Shown one piece after another: positions 1 to 6,625 of a stretch of DNA of 10,996 nt (positions within the stretch are counted from its first letter, which is position 1; each line of letters opens with the position of its first letter). The notes under the pieces are model-generated. The model searched no databases. It saw only the letters and a list, made by a program, of their open reading frames with translations, and had not been told where the DNA came from. The translations under genes and the position numbers were made by a program. This DNA comes from an uncultured Clostridium sp. (GTDB lineage Bacteria > Bacillota > Clostridia > TANB77 > CAG-508), in the NCBI GenBank assembly GCA_900553865.1, contig USFC01000052.1, forward strand, positions 1 through 10,996, given 5' to 3'.

Positions 1-11
1 TCTACTTTTTC

Positions 12-48
12 CGACAAGGACATTTGGGGACGGGTCACTTTTGTCCTT
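12..48. repeat. GGGGACGG-type intergenic hairpin repeat
   Basis: A short inverted repeat pairs AAGGACA (16-22) with TGTCCTT (42-48). The loop carries GGGGACGGGTCAC. The GGGGACGG core matches the complement of 8067-8074, and a GGGACGG core appears in the complement of 3476-3482, so this looks like one member of a dispersed family. It lies beyond the terminator of the SPFH gene. The repeat identity rests on short motif matches within this window only. Confidence 0.5.
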
Positions 49-106
49 TACATAATTTTTTCCATTTTTTCAAAAAAGAAAGGCTTTTACATCTTTCAAT
101 ATTTTA

Positions 107-132
107 AAAAAATCCGCTATAACGGATTTTTT
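107..132 (-). terminator. rho-independent terminator of the SPFH gene
   Basis: A perfect 10-bp stem pairs AAAAAATCCG (107-116) with CGGATTTTTT (123-132) around a 6-base loop. It begins 10 bases after the stop codon of the minus-strand SPFH gene, and the transcript would end in a run of U. The A-rich and T-rich flanks would let it work in either direction. Confidence 0.85.
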
Positions 133-142
133 ATTTTTATAT

Positions 143-1384
143 TTATTCTACTTTTTCTCCACAGTTGCTGCAGAATTTTGCATTTTTTCCTAATTTGCTA
201 TTGCATTTTTTGCATATGCGTGGCCTTGGTGAACCACAATTTACACAAAAATTTCCTTCATTTTTTATTCCACATTCGCAGTTCCATTTATTAGAAGCTT
301 CCTCTTTTGCACCTTCTACAACTTCTGGTTCTTCAGTAGTTTTTGTTTCTGCTTTTTCTGTTACTTCTTCTTGCTTGCTTAAATCCATTTTGCTATTTTC
401 GGTATTGTTCCATGGTCCAGAAACTGCTCCTCCAACTACATTTCCAGTATTCATGTTCATCATTCCTATTCCCATAAATCCATTCATTGCTCCTGCGCTA
501 TTTTCAGCTGCACTTTTAACAGCTTCTGAATATGCACTAACCATTTTTCCTTGTTGCATATATGCATTTGAGCTTAATTCATAGTCATCTATTTTCTTTT
601 TAGATTCGTCATCTAAAGTAACTGATTCTACAGCAAAACTTTCTATTTTAATTCCTCTTTCACGAATTTTTTCGTCAAATACCTTTTCGTCCATCATTTG
701 TCTAATTTCATCTGTTTGGCTTGGCATTTCAAGTACTGGCACTTTATATTTTGAAGTTCCTAATTCATTTGTTACATTTTGGAAGACCGCCATTATTTCA
801 CTTCTTAATTGTTCTACAACTTGGTCTTTTTTGTATATGTCAGCTGTTCCAGCTAATTTTTGCATAAATAATGCTGGGTCAATAATTGTAAATGTAAATT
901 TTCCAAAACATTTAATTTGAACTCTTAATGGAGTTAAAGTATTTGTCATTTGGTTTGGAATTGGGTGTGACCAATCTTGGAAAGGTATTGGTGCAGCTGT
1001 TCCAAATTTGTTGTCTGTAATTTCCTTTATATTAAAGAAAAATACTGCCTGCTGTTTTGAAGTTGCTCCATTAAAAGTAAATCTTTGCCACATTTCTTTA
1101 AATACTGCTCCAAATTGTCCTGCAAAGAATGAAGGAGATGACGAACTATCAAATGTGTAAAATCCTTCTTCTGCTGTTGCATCTATAACTCTACCATTAT
1201 CGTATATAATAGCACATTGGCCAGGTGCCACTATAATTGTACTTTTGTTAGTAATAACTCCTGTAGGTGTTGTTTTCTTTACCATTAGTACATCATTTGT
1301 CATGTTTTCGCAACGAATTGCTTCTTTCCATTGGTCATGTAATGTACTTCCTACAGCGTTTACTGCTGCTTTAATTAATCCCAT
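143..1384 (-). CDS. SPFH (band 7) domain protein with two C-terminal zinc ribbons, YdjI-like
   Basis: This 413-residue protein belongs to the YdjI-like SPFH family, often annotated as 'virion core protein'. The SPFH/band 7 region spans roughly residues 25-270 and includes the segment IKIESFAVESVTLDDE typical of the domain's end. It is followed by a Gly/Met/Asn-rich stretch (about 275-325), an acidic linker (about 330-366) and two zinc ribbons. The first uses Cys 369, 371, 380 and 383; the second uses Cys 391, 394, 405 and 408. There is no signal peptide, so it is probably cytoplasmic and membrane-associated. In Bacillus subtilis YdjI is linked to YdjG and YdjH, and related proteins are implicated in the membrane stress response; transfer of that role here is inference. 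AGGAGG at 1393-1398 supports the ATG at 1384. The gene lies downstream of a Tim44-like zinc-ribbon protein on the same strand, which suggests a shared function. Confidence 0.85.
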   Translation of the reverse strand: MGLIKAAVNAVGSTLHDQWKEAIRCENMTNDVLMVKKTTPTGVITNKSTIIVAPGQCAIIYDNGRVIDATAEEGFYTFDSSSSPSFFAGQFGAVFKEMWQRFTFNGATSKQQAVFFFNIKEITDNKFGTAAPIPFQDWSHPIPNQMTNTLTPLRVQIKCFGKFTFTIIDPALFMQKLAGTADIYKKDQVVEQLRSEIMAVFQNVTNELGTSKYKVPVLEMPSQTDEIRQMMDEKVFDEKIRERGIKIESFAVESVTLDDESKKKIDDYELSSNAYMQQGKMVSAYSEAVKSAAENSAGAMNGFMGIGMMNMNTGNVVGGAVSGPWNNTENSKMDLSKQEEVTEKAETKTTEEPEVVEGAKEEASNKWNCECGIKNEGNFCVNCGSPRPRICKKCNSKLGKNAKFCSNCGEKVE

Positions 1385-1400
1385 AATTTTTCCTCCTTAT

Positions 1401-1450
1401 TGACGCTATTTAGGACGTTTCTTTTTGCGTCAAGTGTCCCTTTTGCGTCA
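1401..1450 (-). repeat. TGACGC palindromic repeat, full copy plus adjacent fragment
   Basis: A complete 32-bp copy (1401-1432) has TGACGC at one end and GCGTCA at the other. In the minus-strand direction it contains AAACGTCCTAAATAGCGTCA. Twenty-eight bases are identical to 8085-8112, and 29 of 32 match 5417-5448. Directly beside it, 1433-1450 repeats the first part (TGACGCAAAAGGGACACT on the minus strand), which looks like a truncated copy. The full copy stops two bases before the AGGAGG ribosome binding site of the SPFH gene. Confidence 0.8.
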
Positions 1451-1467
1451 TTTTTTTAAAATCTGCT

Positions 1468-1511
1468 TCAAAAGGAACTTTATACTTTATTTAATACAAC
1501 GTTCCTTTTGA
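1468..1511 (-). terminator. hairpin after the Tim44-like gene (weak terminator or attenuator)
   Basis: An 11-bp perfect inverted repeat pairs TCAAAAGGAAC (1468-1478) with GTTCCTTTTGA (1501-1511) around a 22-base loop. It begins three bases after the stop codon of the Tim44-like gene. On the minus strand it is followed by AGCAGATTTT rather than a clean U run, so complete termination is doubtful. Partial read-through into the SPFH gene is plausible. Confidence 0.5.
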
Positions 1512-1514
1512 CAT

Positions 1515-2444
1515 TTACCTTAATGGTTCTAATCCAGATAATACCCACGTATTTGCTCCTGTTGTTATAACACTTCCGCAGTATTCGCACTTTCCTGCAG
1601 ATGTAATTTCTGTTGGTGCTCCACAGTTTGGGCAATTTGTTGTTTTTATTTGAGCTGTTCCTTCTGGTGTTAGCACTCCTGTTTTTCTTTCAAAAGTTAA
1701 TTTATATACTGTTGTTCTGTCTTGTGTTTTACTTCCTTCTAAAAGTTGGTTAGTTGTTGCATCTATTATATAGTCCTTCATTGTAGATTTTAATGCAATT
1801 TCTAGTATATCTCTATCTCCTTCTTGTCTAAAGTTATAAAGATATGCGTAGTTTACTGCTATTCTATCCATTACATTAATGCGGTTTGTATCTATATAAC
1901 CTTGAACTTGTGCTTTGTGTTGCTCAAATAGGCTTTCTGTTTCAAATGGTCTCATTGGCTCCCAATCTCTTGCAGTCCATGCATTTTGTAATTTTACAAA
2001 TAAATCTTTTGCAAATGAAATCATTTTTTCTTCTGAGAAGTTTGGATCTATTTCTTTAATTTTTTCTGTATATATATGTGATTTGCTTGGGTCTACTACT
2101 GGCATTGGGCGTGTTGGTATTGCTCCAACATTGTAATTTCTTGGTCCTTTTTTGTTTTTAGAATTTGCACTTATTATTATTGCTACAACTATTATAAAAA
2201 TTATTGTTCCAAACCCTACTCCAAAAGAACCAGAACCTGAACTTGAACCATAATCATAATCGTCATCGTCATCCCAATCCCAACTTGAAGAGCTTGAACC
2301 CCAGTCAGAGGAACTTGAGCCCCAATCTGATGAACTTCCACTATCATATCTATCAAAACTTCCAACATCTGCCAAACTTACTGTATGTATTCCAATTATT
2401 ATAAATGATAATAATATAATTACTGCATTCCTTACTTTTTTCAT
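1515..2444 (-). CDS. Tim44-like domain membrane protein with C-terminal zinc ribbon
   Basis: This 309-residue protein starts with a signal peptide (basic MKKVRN, hydrophobic core, likely cleavage after SLA at residue 25). A Ser/Asp/Trp-rich low-complexity segment follows (about 28-73, built on DWGSSSS units), then a transmembrane helix (about 76-93). Residues about 120-265 resemble the Tim44-like/Mba1 fold (FAKDLFVKLQNAWTARDWE, then a region like calcium-channel-type Tim44 proteins). A zinc ribbon with Cys 271, 274, 286 and 289 lies near the end. The likely topology places the acidic Ser-rich part outside and the Tim44-like and zinc-ribbon parts in the cytoplasm, but this is inferred. A strong AGGAGGTG site (2450-2457) supports the ATG at 2444, and a sigma-A promoter lies upstream. 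The SPFH gene downstream also carries zinc ribbons, so the two probably act together at the membrane. The biochemical role is unknown. Confidence 0.8.
   Translation of the reverse strand: MKKVRNAVIILLSFIIIGIHTVSLADVGSFDRYDSGSSSDWGSSSSDWGSSSSSWDWDDDDDYDYGSSSGSGSFGVGFGTIIFIIVVAIIISANSKNKKGPRNYNVGAIPTRPMPVVDPSKSHIYTEKIKEIDPNFSEEKMISFAKDLFVKLQNAWTARDWEPMRPFETESLFEQHKAQVQGYIDTNRINVMDRIAVNYAYLYNFRQEGDRDILEIALKSTMKDYIIDATTNQLLEGSKTQDRTTVYKLTFERKTGVLTPEGTAQIKTTNCPNCGAPTEITSAGKCEYCGSVITTGANTWVLSGLEPLR
2283..2339 (-). repeat. 21-bp coding repeat in the Tim44-like gene
   Basis: The gene segment for residues 36-54 is built of diverged 21-bp units, each encoding a seven-residue DWGSSSS-type unit. It gives the low-complexity extracytoplasmic spacer. 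Copy number is about two and a half, so the length could vary between strains. Confidence 0.6.
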
Positions 2445-2515
2445 TAGTTCACCTCCTATTTCATTTTTTATTTCTATTCATGTCATAATATTATATGCGT
2501 TTATTTCATGCATTT

Positions 2516-2545
2516 ATAATATAATTTTTTATCATATTTTGTCAA
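2516..2545 (-). promoter_or_regulatory. sigma-A promoter for the Tim44-like gene
   Basis: On the minus strand a perfect TTGACA -35 box (2540-2545) is followed after 18 bases by TATTAT (2516-2521). Transcription would start near 2509, giving a leader of about 65 bases before the start codon. The -10 match is imperfect; overlapping TATATT at 16-base spacing is an alternative. Confidence 0.6.
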
Positions 2546-2670
2546 TCTTTTTCGCTTCAATTTTTTTCCTCAAAATGTCTATGTGGAACTGTTTTTGTCA
2601 AGGGTTTTTGCTTCCATATAAACTATTTGGAACTATTTAGTTCAACCCGTTTTAGTTCTGCACAGAGTGA

Positions 2671-2699
2671 TTGACTTTTTATTTTTCTTATAGTACAAT
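2671..2699 (+). promoter_or_regulatory. sigma-A promoter for the COG2426 gene
   Basis: TTGACT (2671-2676) and TACAAT (2694-2699) are separated by exactly 17 bases. Transcription would start near 2706, about 30 bases before the ATG at 2737. This also shows that an in-frame TTG at 2671 cannot be the translation start, because it is part of the -35 box. Confidence 0.8.
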
Positions 2700-2736
2700 G
2701 TTTTGGACTAAATTATTAATGAAAAGGAGTTTTTTT

Positions 2737-3297
2737 ATGGCAACTTTACCAATCGTTTTAAAATATTTAATAGTATTTTTTGTAAGTATGGTACCTATTG
2801 TAGAGCTAAGAGGTGCTATTCCAATTGCTGAAAGCTTAGGTTTAAATATATTTTTATATTACCCCATTGCAATTATAGGAAATATGCTTCCTGTTCCAAT
2901 TATTTACTTGTTTGCAAGAAAAGTTCTTGAATGGGGAAAAGATAAAAAAATTATTGGAAAATTTTTTACTTGGTGTTTAGAAAAAGGTGAAAAAGGTGGA
3001 GAAAAATTGAAAAAATCTGCTGGAAACAATGGAATATTTTGGGCTTTATTAATATTCGTCGGTATTCCTTTACCTGGCACTGGTGCTTGGACAGGCACAC
3101 TTGCTGCTTCTTTTTTAAACATTGATTTTAAAACTAGCATTGCTGCTGTAACTCTTGGTGTTTTACTTGCAGGAATTATAATGTCTTTAGGTAGCAAAAT
3201 TGTAGCAATTCTTGGCTGGGCAGGCGTAATTGCAATTATTGCTGTTTTACTTGTAATTATAGCTGTTTCAGTTATTATTAAAAAGAGAAAAGCTTAG
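2737..3297 (+). CDS. small multidrug export protein family (COG2426)
   Basis: This 186-residue integral membrane protein matches the COG2426/Sm_multidrug_ex family. Recognisable parts are VPIVELRGAIPIA at residues 19-31, a basic Gly/Lys loop around 66-97, and VGIPLPGTGAWTGTLAA at 108-124, with a hydrophobic C-terminal helix (about 160-181) ending in KKRKA. The paired proline-rich, glycine-rich motifs suggest two related halves. The family name implies export, but the substrate is not established, and the fold is distantly related to DedA-like proteins. The start was set at ATG 2737 because AAGGAG (2724-2729) sits seven bases upstream; the frame is open further upstream but overlaps the promoter. 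It is the only plus-strand gene here, is monocistronic with its own promoter and terminator, and is convergent with the AI-2E-family gene. Confidence 0.85.
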   Translation: MATLPIVLKYLIVFFVSMVPIVELRGAIPIAESLGLNIFLYYPIAIIGNMLPVPIIYLFARKVLEWGKDKKIIGKFFTWCLEKGEKGGEKLKKSAGNNGIFWALLIFVGIPLPGTGAWTGTLAASFLNIDFKTSIAAVTLGVLLAGIIMSLGSKIVAILGWAGVIAIIAVLLVIIAVSVIIKKRKA

Positions 3298-3300
3298 TTT

Positions 3301-3382
3301 AAAGTGCAAAAAAAAAGGACTTTTCTTAAACTCTACTTTAAAATGTAAAGTTTAGAAAAAGTCTTTTTTATTGCACTTTTTT
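3301..3382 (+). terminator. long bidirectional hairpin terminator
   Basis: Starting three bases after the COG2426 stop codon, a left arm (3301-3332, AAAGTGCAA...TTAAACT) pairs with a right arm (3348-3379, AGTTTAGAA...TTGCACTTT) with only a few mismatches. The tip contains a small CTTTA/TAAAG stem. The right arm runs into a T tract, as expected for intrinsic termination on the plus strand. The A-rich left arm would allow use from the minus strand, where it lies downstream of the convergent AI-2E-family gene. Confidence 0.8.
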
Positions 3383-3431
3383 GCTTTAGCGCAGTTCATT
3401 TTCTTATTATTGTATCTCATTATATAATAAA

Positions 3432-3482
3432 TGACGCAAAATGGAACGTCCCCAAAGGGACATCAGCTTATTTTTCCGTCCC
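3432..3482 (-). repeat. diverged TGACGC/GTCCCC repeat overlapping the 3' end of the transporter gene
   Basis: The segment runs from TGACGC (3432) to GGGACATCA (ending 3465), with GTCCCC and GGGAC able to pair inside it. A further CCGTCCC (3476-3482) lies within the coding region and can compete for the same GGGAC. On the minus strand the repeat opens with TGA, which is the stop codon of the transporter. The TGACGC end and GTCCCC core link it to the copies at 1401-1432 and 8053-8112, but it is clearly diverged. Confidence 0.65.
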
Positions 3483-4590
3483 TGTAATTTATGAAGTCTT
3501 CTATTATTACTTTTATAACTGCTATTATTGGTACTGCTAGGAACATTCCTATTATTCCGAAATATGCTCCTCCTACTGTTACTGCAAGTATAACTAATAA
3601 TGGGCTTATTTGTAATGAATTTCCTACTATTTTTGGATTTATAATGTTTGCGTCTATTTGCTGTAATATTGTAACTATTACTAGCATCCATATGGCTTGT
3701 GATACTCCGCCTGTTAGTAGGGTAATTATTCCTGCTATTACTACTGCTATTATTGCTCCTATGTATGGAATTAAGTTAAATAGTCCTATCATAAAGCCAA
3801 GTAATACTGCATATTTTACGCCAAGTATGCTCATTGCTATTGATGTTAATATTCCAACTACAATTGCATCTATAAATTGGCTTGATAAGAAATGGAAAAA
3901 TATCTCGTTGGTTTGGTGGAAATATTTATTTATATTTTTGTAGGTTTTTTCTTTAAAAATTGCTCCTGCTAGTCTTTTGAAAAAGTTTAATATTTCTCTT
4001 CTACTATTTAAAATGTATATTGATACTACTACTGTTACAAATATGTCAAATATTTTTCCTGCAAAGCTTATTGCTCCTTGTGCATATCCTGCTAATTGTT
4101 CTACATTAATTATTTGTTTTAAATCAATGTTTTGGACTTCTGCAATCACTCTTGTTATTACTTCTGTTTTCCAGAATGAATCTTCTGGTAGCTCATTTAT
4201 TTTTGCCACTGCTTCTGTATAATAAGATTGTATGTTATTTGTTAAATCTATAATGCTTTGTATAATTGGTGGCACTATGAAATTTATTAATATGACTAAT
4301 ATTATAAATACAATTAAATATACTGTAAAAATGCTAAGTGGTCTTGCTTTTTTGCTAATTGCTTTTACTTTCTTTACTTTTCTATACATTTCTTCTATTT
4401 TTGCACAAGGAATATATAAGATATATGCAATTAATACTCCTACTGCAAATGGGGCTAAAATTCCTAACAGATTTTTAAACCATTCTGCAATTTGTCCGAT
4501 ATTATCTACTGTTTTATATACTACAATTACTGCTATTGCAAATGTGAACCAGTATAGCCATTTTGTCCATATTCGTGTTTTCTTTTCCAT
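3463..4590 (-). CDS. AI-2E family transporter
   Basis: This 375-residue polytopic membrane protein belongs to the AI-2E/UPF0118 family, named after the autoinducer-2 exporter TqsA. Many members instead transport other solutes or ions, so the substrate is open. Hydrophobic segments lie at about residues 10-28, 40-58, 88-112 and 172-193, followed by a dense C-terminal block. That block contains the family hallmarks FNLIPYIGAIIA and INPKIVGNSLQISPL, then GMFLAVPIIAVIKVI. The length is usual for the family. The ATG at 4590 is preceded by GGAAGG. The gene starts 20 bases after the ExoIII stop, so the two are probably cotranscribed. The last codons (YRDGKIS) and the stop fall within a dispersed intergenic repeat, which may have altered the extreme C-terminus. 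Confidence 0.9.
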   Translation of the reverse strand: MEKKTRIWTKWLYWFTFAIAVIVVYKTVDNIGQIAEWFKNLLGILAPFAVGVLIAYILYIPCAKIEEMYRKVKKVKAISKKARPLSIFTVYLIVFIILVILINFIVPPIIQSIIDLTNNIQSYYTEAVAKINELPEDSFWKTEVITRVIAEVQNIDLKQIINVEQLAGYAQGAISFAGKIFDIFVTVVVSIYILNSRREILNFFKRLAGAIFKEKTYKNINKYFHQTNEIFFHFLSSQFIDAIVVGILTSIAMSILGVKYAVLLGFMIGLFNLIPYIGAIIAVVIAGIITLLTGGVSQAIWMLVIVTILQQIDANIINPKIVGNSLQISPLLVILAVTVGGAYFGIIGMFLAVPIIAVIKVIIEDFINYRDGKIS

Positions 4591-4610
4591 TTTTTCTTCC
4601 TTCCTTTTTA

Positions 4611-5378
4611 TTAATTTTTGCTTTCTACATCTATTTCAAGTTCTACTGGGCAATGGTCACTTCCCATTATTTCTGAGTGAATTTTTGCTTCCTTTATTTT
4701 TTCTTTTATTGAATTTGAAACTATAAAGTAGTCTATTCTCCACCCTACGTTTTTCTCACGTGCTTTCATCATATATGACCACCATGTATATGCATTTTCT
4801 TTTTCAGGATATAAATATCTAAAAGTATCTGTAAAGCCTAAATTTAGTAATTCTGTCATTTTGCTTCTTTCTTCGTCTGTAAAACCTGCGTTATGGTGAT
4901 TTGTTTTTGGATTTTTTAAGTCTATTTCTTCATGGGCAACATTTAAATCTCCACAATAAATAACTGGCTTTTTGTTATTTAATGCAAGCAAATATTTTCT
5001 TATTTCGTCTTCCCACTCTATTCTGTATTCTAATCTTTCCAATTCTCTTTTTGAGTTTGGAGTATAGCAATTAACCATATAAAATTCTTCAAATTCTAAA
5101 GTTATTATTCTTCCTTCTTGGTCGTGCTTTTCAATTCCTATGCCATAACTTACTGAAATTGGTTTTATTTTTGTAAATATAGCTGTTCCTGAATATCCTT
5201 TTTTTATAGCACTATTCCAGTATTGGTAATAGCCTTCAAGTATTAGCTCTGCTTGTCCTTCTTGCATTTTTGTTTCTTGAAGGCAAAATATATCTGCATC
5301 TATCTGCTTAAAAAAATCCATAAATCCTTTATTTATTGCTGCTCTTAATCCATTTACATTCCATGATATTAATTTCAT
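4611..5378 (-). CDS. xth: exodeoxyribonuclease III (AP endonuclease)
   Basis: This 255-residue protein is an ExoIII/Xth-type base-excision repair nuclease of the endonuclease/exonuclease/phosphatase fold. It cleaves DNA 5' of abasic sites and degrades duplex DNA from 3' ends using a divalent metal. The expected active-site residues are all present: Asn7 in SWNVNGLRA, Glu35 in CLQETK, Asp144 and Asn146 in GDLNVAH, Asp216 in WRIDYF, and Asp241-His242 in GSDHCP. Length is normal. The start ATG at 5378 has AAAGGAAC upstream. The gene lies 39 bases after a repeat-type terminator and shows no clear promoter of its own, so it may depend partly on read-through from the 3D-domain gene. Confidence 0.95.
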   Translation of the reverse strand: MKLISWNVNGLRAAINKGFMDFFKQIDADIFCLQETKMQEGQAELILEGYYQYWNSAIKKGYSGTAIFTKIKPISVSYGIGIEKHDQEGRIITLEFEEFYMVNCYTPNSKRELERLEYRIEWEDEIRKYLLALNNKKPVIYCGDLNVAHEEIDLKNPKTNHHNAGFTDEERSKMTELLNLGFTDTFRYLYPEKENAYTWWSYMMKAREKNVGWRIDYFIVSNSIKEKIKEAKIHSEIMGSDHCPVELEIDVESKN

Positions 5379-5411
5379 TTTTTATGTTCCTTTCTTCAAT
5401 CTGCTTTAACC

Positions 5412-5454
5412 AAAAATGACGCCAAAGGAAACTTCCTAAATAGCGTCATTTTTT
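5412..5454 (-). terminator. TGACGC repeat acting as terminator of the 3D-domain gene
   Basis: The 32-bp repeat (5417-5448) is bounded by TGACGC and GCGTCA, and flanking A and T runs extend the outer stem to about 11 bp. An inner AGGAA/TTCCT pairing extends the hairpin. It starts seven bases after the stop codon of the minus-strand gene, and the right arm ends in TTTTT on that strand, so it should terminate transcription. It matches 29 of 32 bases of the copy at 1401-1432. Confidence 0.8.
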
Positions 5455-5455
5455 C

Positions 5456-6448
5456 TTAAAATTCATATATATATGCTTCTACGCTTCTTCTTCCATATTG
5501 AAGTGCACTGCTATGTGAGCCCATATAAATATCTAATTTGCTATTTGATATTGCTCCACCTCTATCTTGTACCACAAACCATCCTCCATTTGGTTTATCT
5601 TTTAAAGCTGGTATGTATATAACTGTTCCTAATTTATAGCCTTTTCCTGCTGCTACTGTATACCACGCTGATGCTTTTGCCCCAGATGCTGTTATTCCGT
5701 TAGTTTTTCCGCAACATTTTGCGCAAGAACAATATGCTGATGTATTAAAAGTTCTTACTGTTGGTGTTATTCCTTCAACTTTTTTTGCAAGTGTTGTTGA
5801 GGCTGTTGTTGCTGGGTTTGTAGTTGCAATCCTTTCTGATGAGCTTCTTGAGGTAACTTGCACTGTTCTTACTTCTACTATTTTATTTACAGGTTCACTT
5901 ATAATTGTACTAGAGATTTCTGTTCTTTCTATTTCTTCATCATTTTGGTATTTTACTTTGTAAGTTACTTCTTTTAGTCCATTTTTTCCTTTTTGAATTA
6001 CTTTATTTTGTTTTGTTCCTTCTCCTGTTGCTTCTTTTGTAATTGTTTCAAATGGAATAACTTCTTGCTCTGTAACTAGCTTTTCTACTATAGTTCCATA
6101 TGAACTTAATATTTCTTCTGATGAAATTACTTTTTCTTCTTCTGCCTTTTCTAATATTGCATCTGTTTCATTTACAATTCTTATAGTTTTATTTTCTGAA
6201 ATTTCTTCTTCAAGACCTGGCACTGCCACTTCATCCTCTTCTAAAGAAATATGATTTTCGTTTAATATGTCTGCCACCTTTGTTTTAGCTGTTAAAACTG
6301 TCATTTCATAGCCACTTGAAAGTATAATTTTTACACTTGATATTCTTGAGCTTGATGCCATAACTCCTATTCCAGTTATAAAAATAAATATTATGCTAAT
6401 TGCCATTATTTTTACTAACGATACTGAAGCGTTTTCGTTTTTATTCAT
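5456..6448 (-). CDS. YabE/RpfB-like cell-wall protein (DUF348, G5 and 3D domains)
   Basis: This 330-residue protein has an N-terminal membrane anchor or signal (residues about 11-31), one DUF348 ubiquitin-like domain (about 37-93), a G5 domain (about 119-197), a Ser/Thr-rich linker, and a C-terminal 3D domain (about 232-330). The 3D domain is the lytic-transglycosylase-like beta-barrel of the MltA/Rpf group. Asp295 in VVQDRGGAI and Asp306 in KLDIYMG are the conserved aspartates, and YCSCAKCCGK is a typical Cys-rich motif. It probably acts outside the cell on peptidoglycan during growth, spore outgrowth or resuscitation. Its position just downstream of tatD matches the yabD-yabE order of Bacillus subtilis, though rnmV and ksgA do not follow here. 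A consensus sigma-A promoter and an AAGGAGG site (6460-6466) precede the ATG. B. subtilis YabE has more DUF348 copies, so this version is shorter. Confidence 0.9.
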   Translation of the reverse strand: MNKNENASVSLVKIMAISIIFIFITGIGVMASSSRISSVKIILSSGYEMTVLTAKTKVADILNENHISLEEDEVAVPGLEEEISENKTIRIVNETDAILEKAEEEKVISSEEILSSYGTIVEKLVTEQEVIPFETITKEATGEGTKQNKVIQKGKNGLKEVTYKVKYQNDEEIERTEISSTIISEPVNKIVEVRTVQVTSRSSSERIATTNPATTASTTLAKKVEGITPTVRTFNTSAYCSCAKCCGKTNGITASGAKASAWYTVAAGKGYKLGTVIYIPALKDKPNGGWFVVQDRGGAISNSKLDIYMGSHSSALQYGRRSVEAYIYEF

Positions 6449-6483
6449 AAAAATTTTTTCCTCCTTTGCAACTCTGCGGTATA

Positions 6484-6512
6484 ATTATAACATTTTTTTG
6501 CTTTAGTGTCAA
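6484..6512 (-). promoter_or_regulatory. consensus sigma-A promoter for the 3D-domain gene
   Basis: On the minus strand TTGACA (6507-6512) and TATAAT (6484-6489) are separated by exactly 17 bases, a perfect match to the sigma-A consensus. Transcription would start near 6477 and give a leader of about 30 bases. It shows that this gene can be transcribed independently of tatD. Confidence 0.9.
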
Positions 6513-6625
6513 ATTTATCCTTCTTTATTTTCTCTTACAGTCGCTTGACTTTTGCAAGCTTTACATATTGCTTGTGCCTTCTAATATATATTATATGTGG
6601 CTTGTACGAAAAAAATGAATAATTT

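Noticed and set aside
165..584. Plus-strand open frame of 139 codons
   Set aside because: Antisense to the SPFH gene, whose zinc ribbons and domain are clear.
2671..2736. N-terminal extension of the COG2426 protein from TTG 2671
   Set aside because: The codon is part of the -35 box and the AAGGAG site fits ATG 2737.
6513..6625. Possible riboswitch or small RNA between tatD and the 3D-domain gene
   Set aside because: Only short 5-bp CAAGC/GCTTG pairings and AT-rich stems are visible, with no known riboswitch core.
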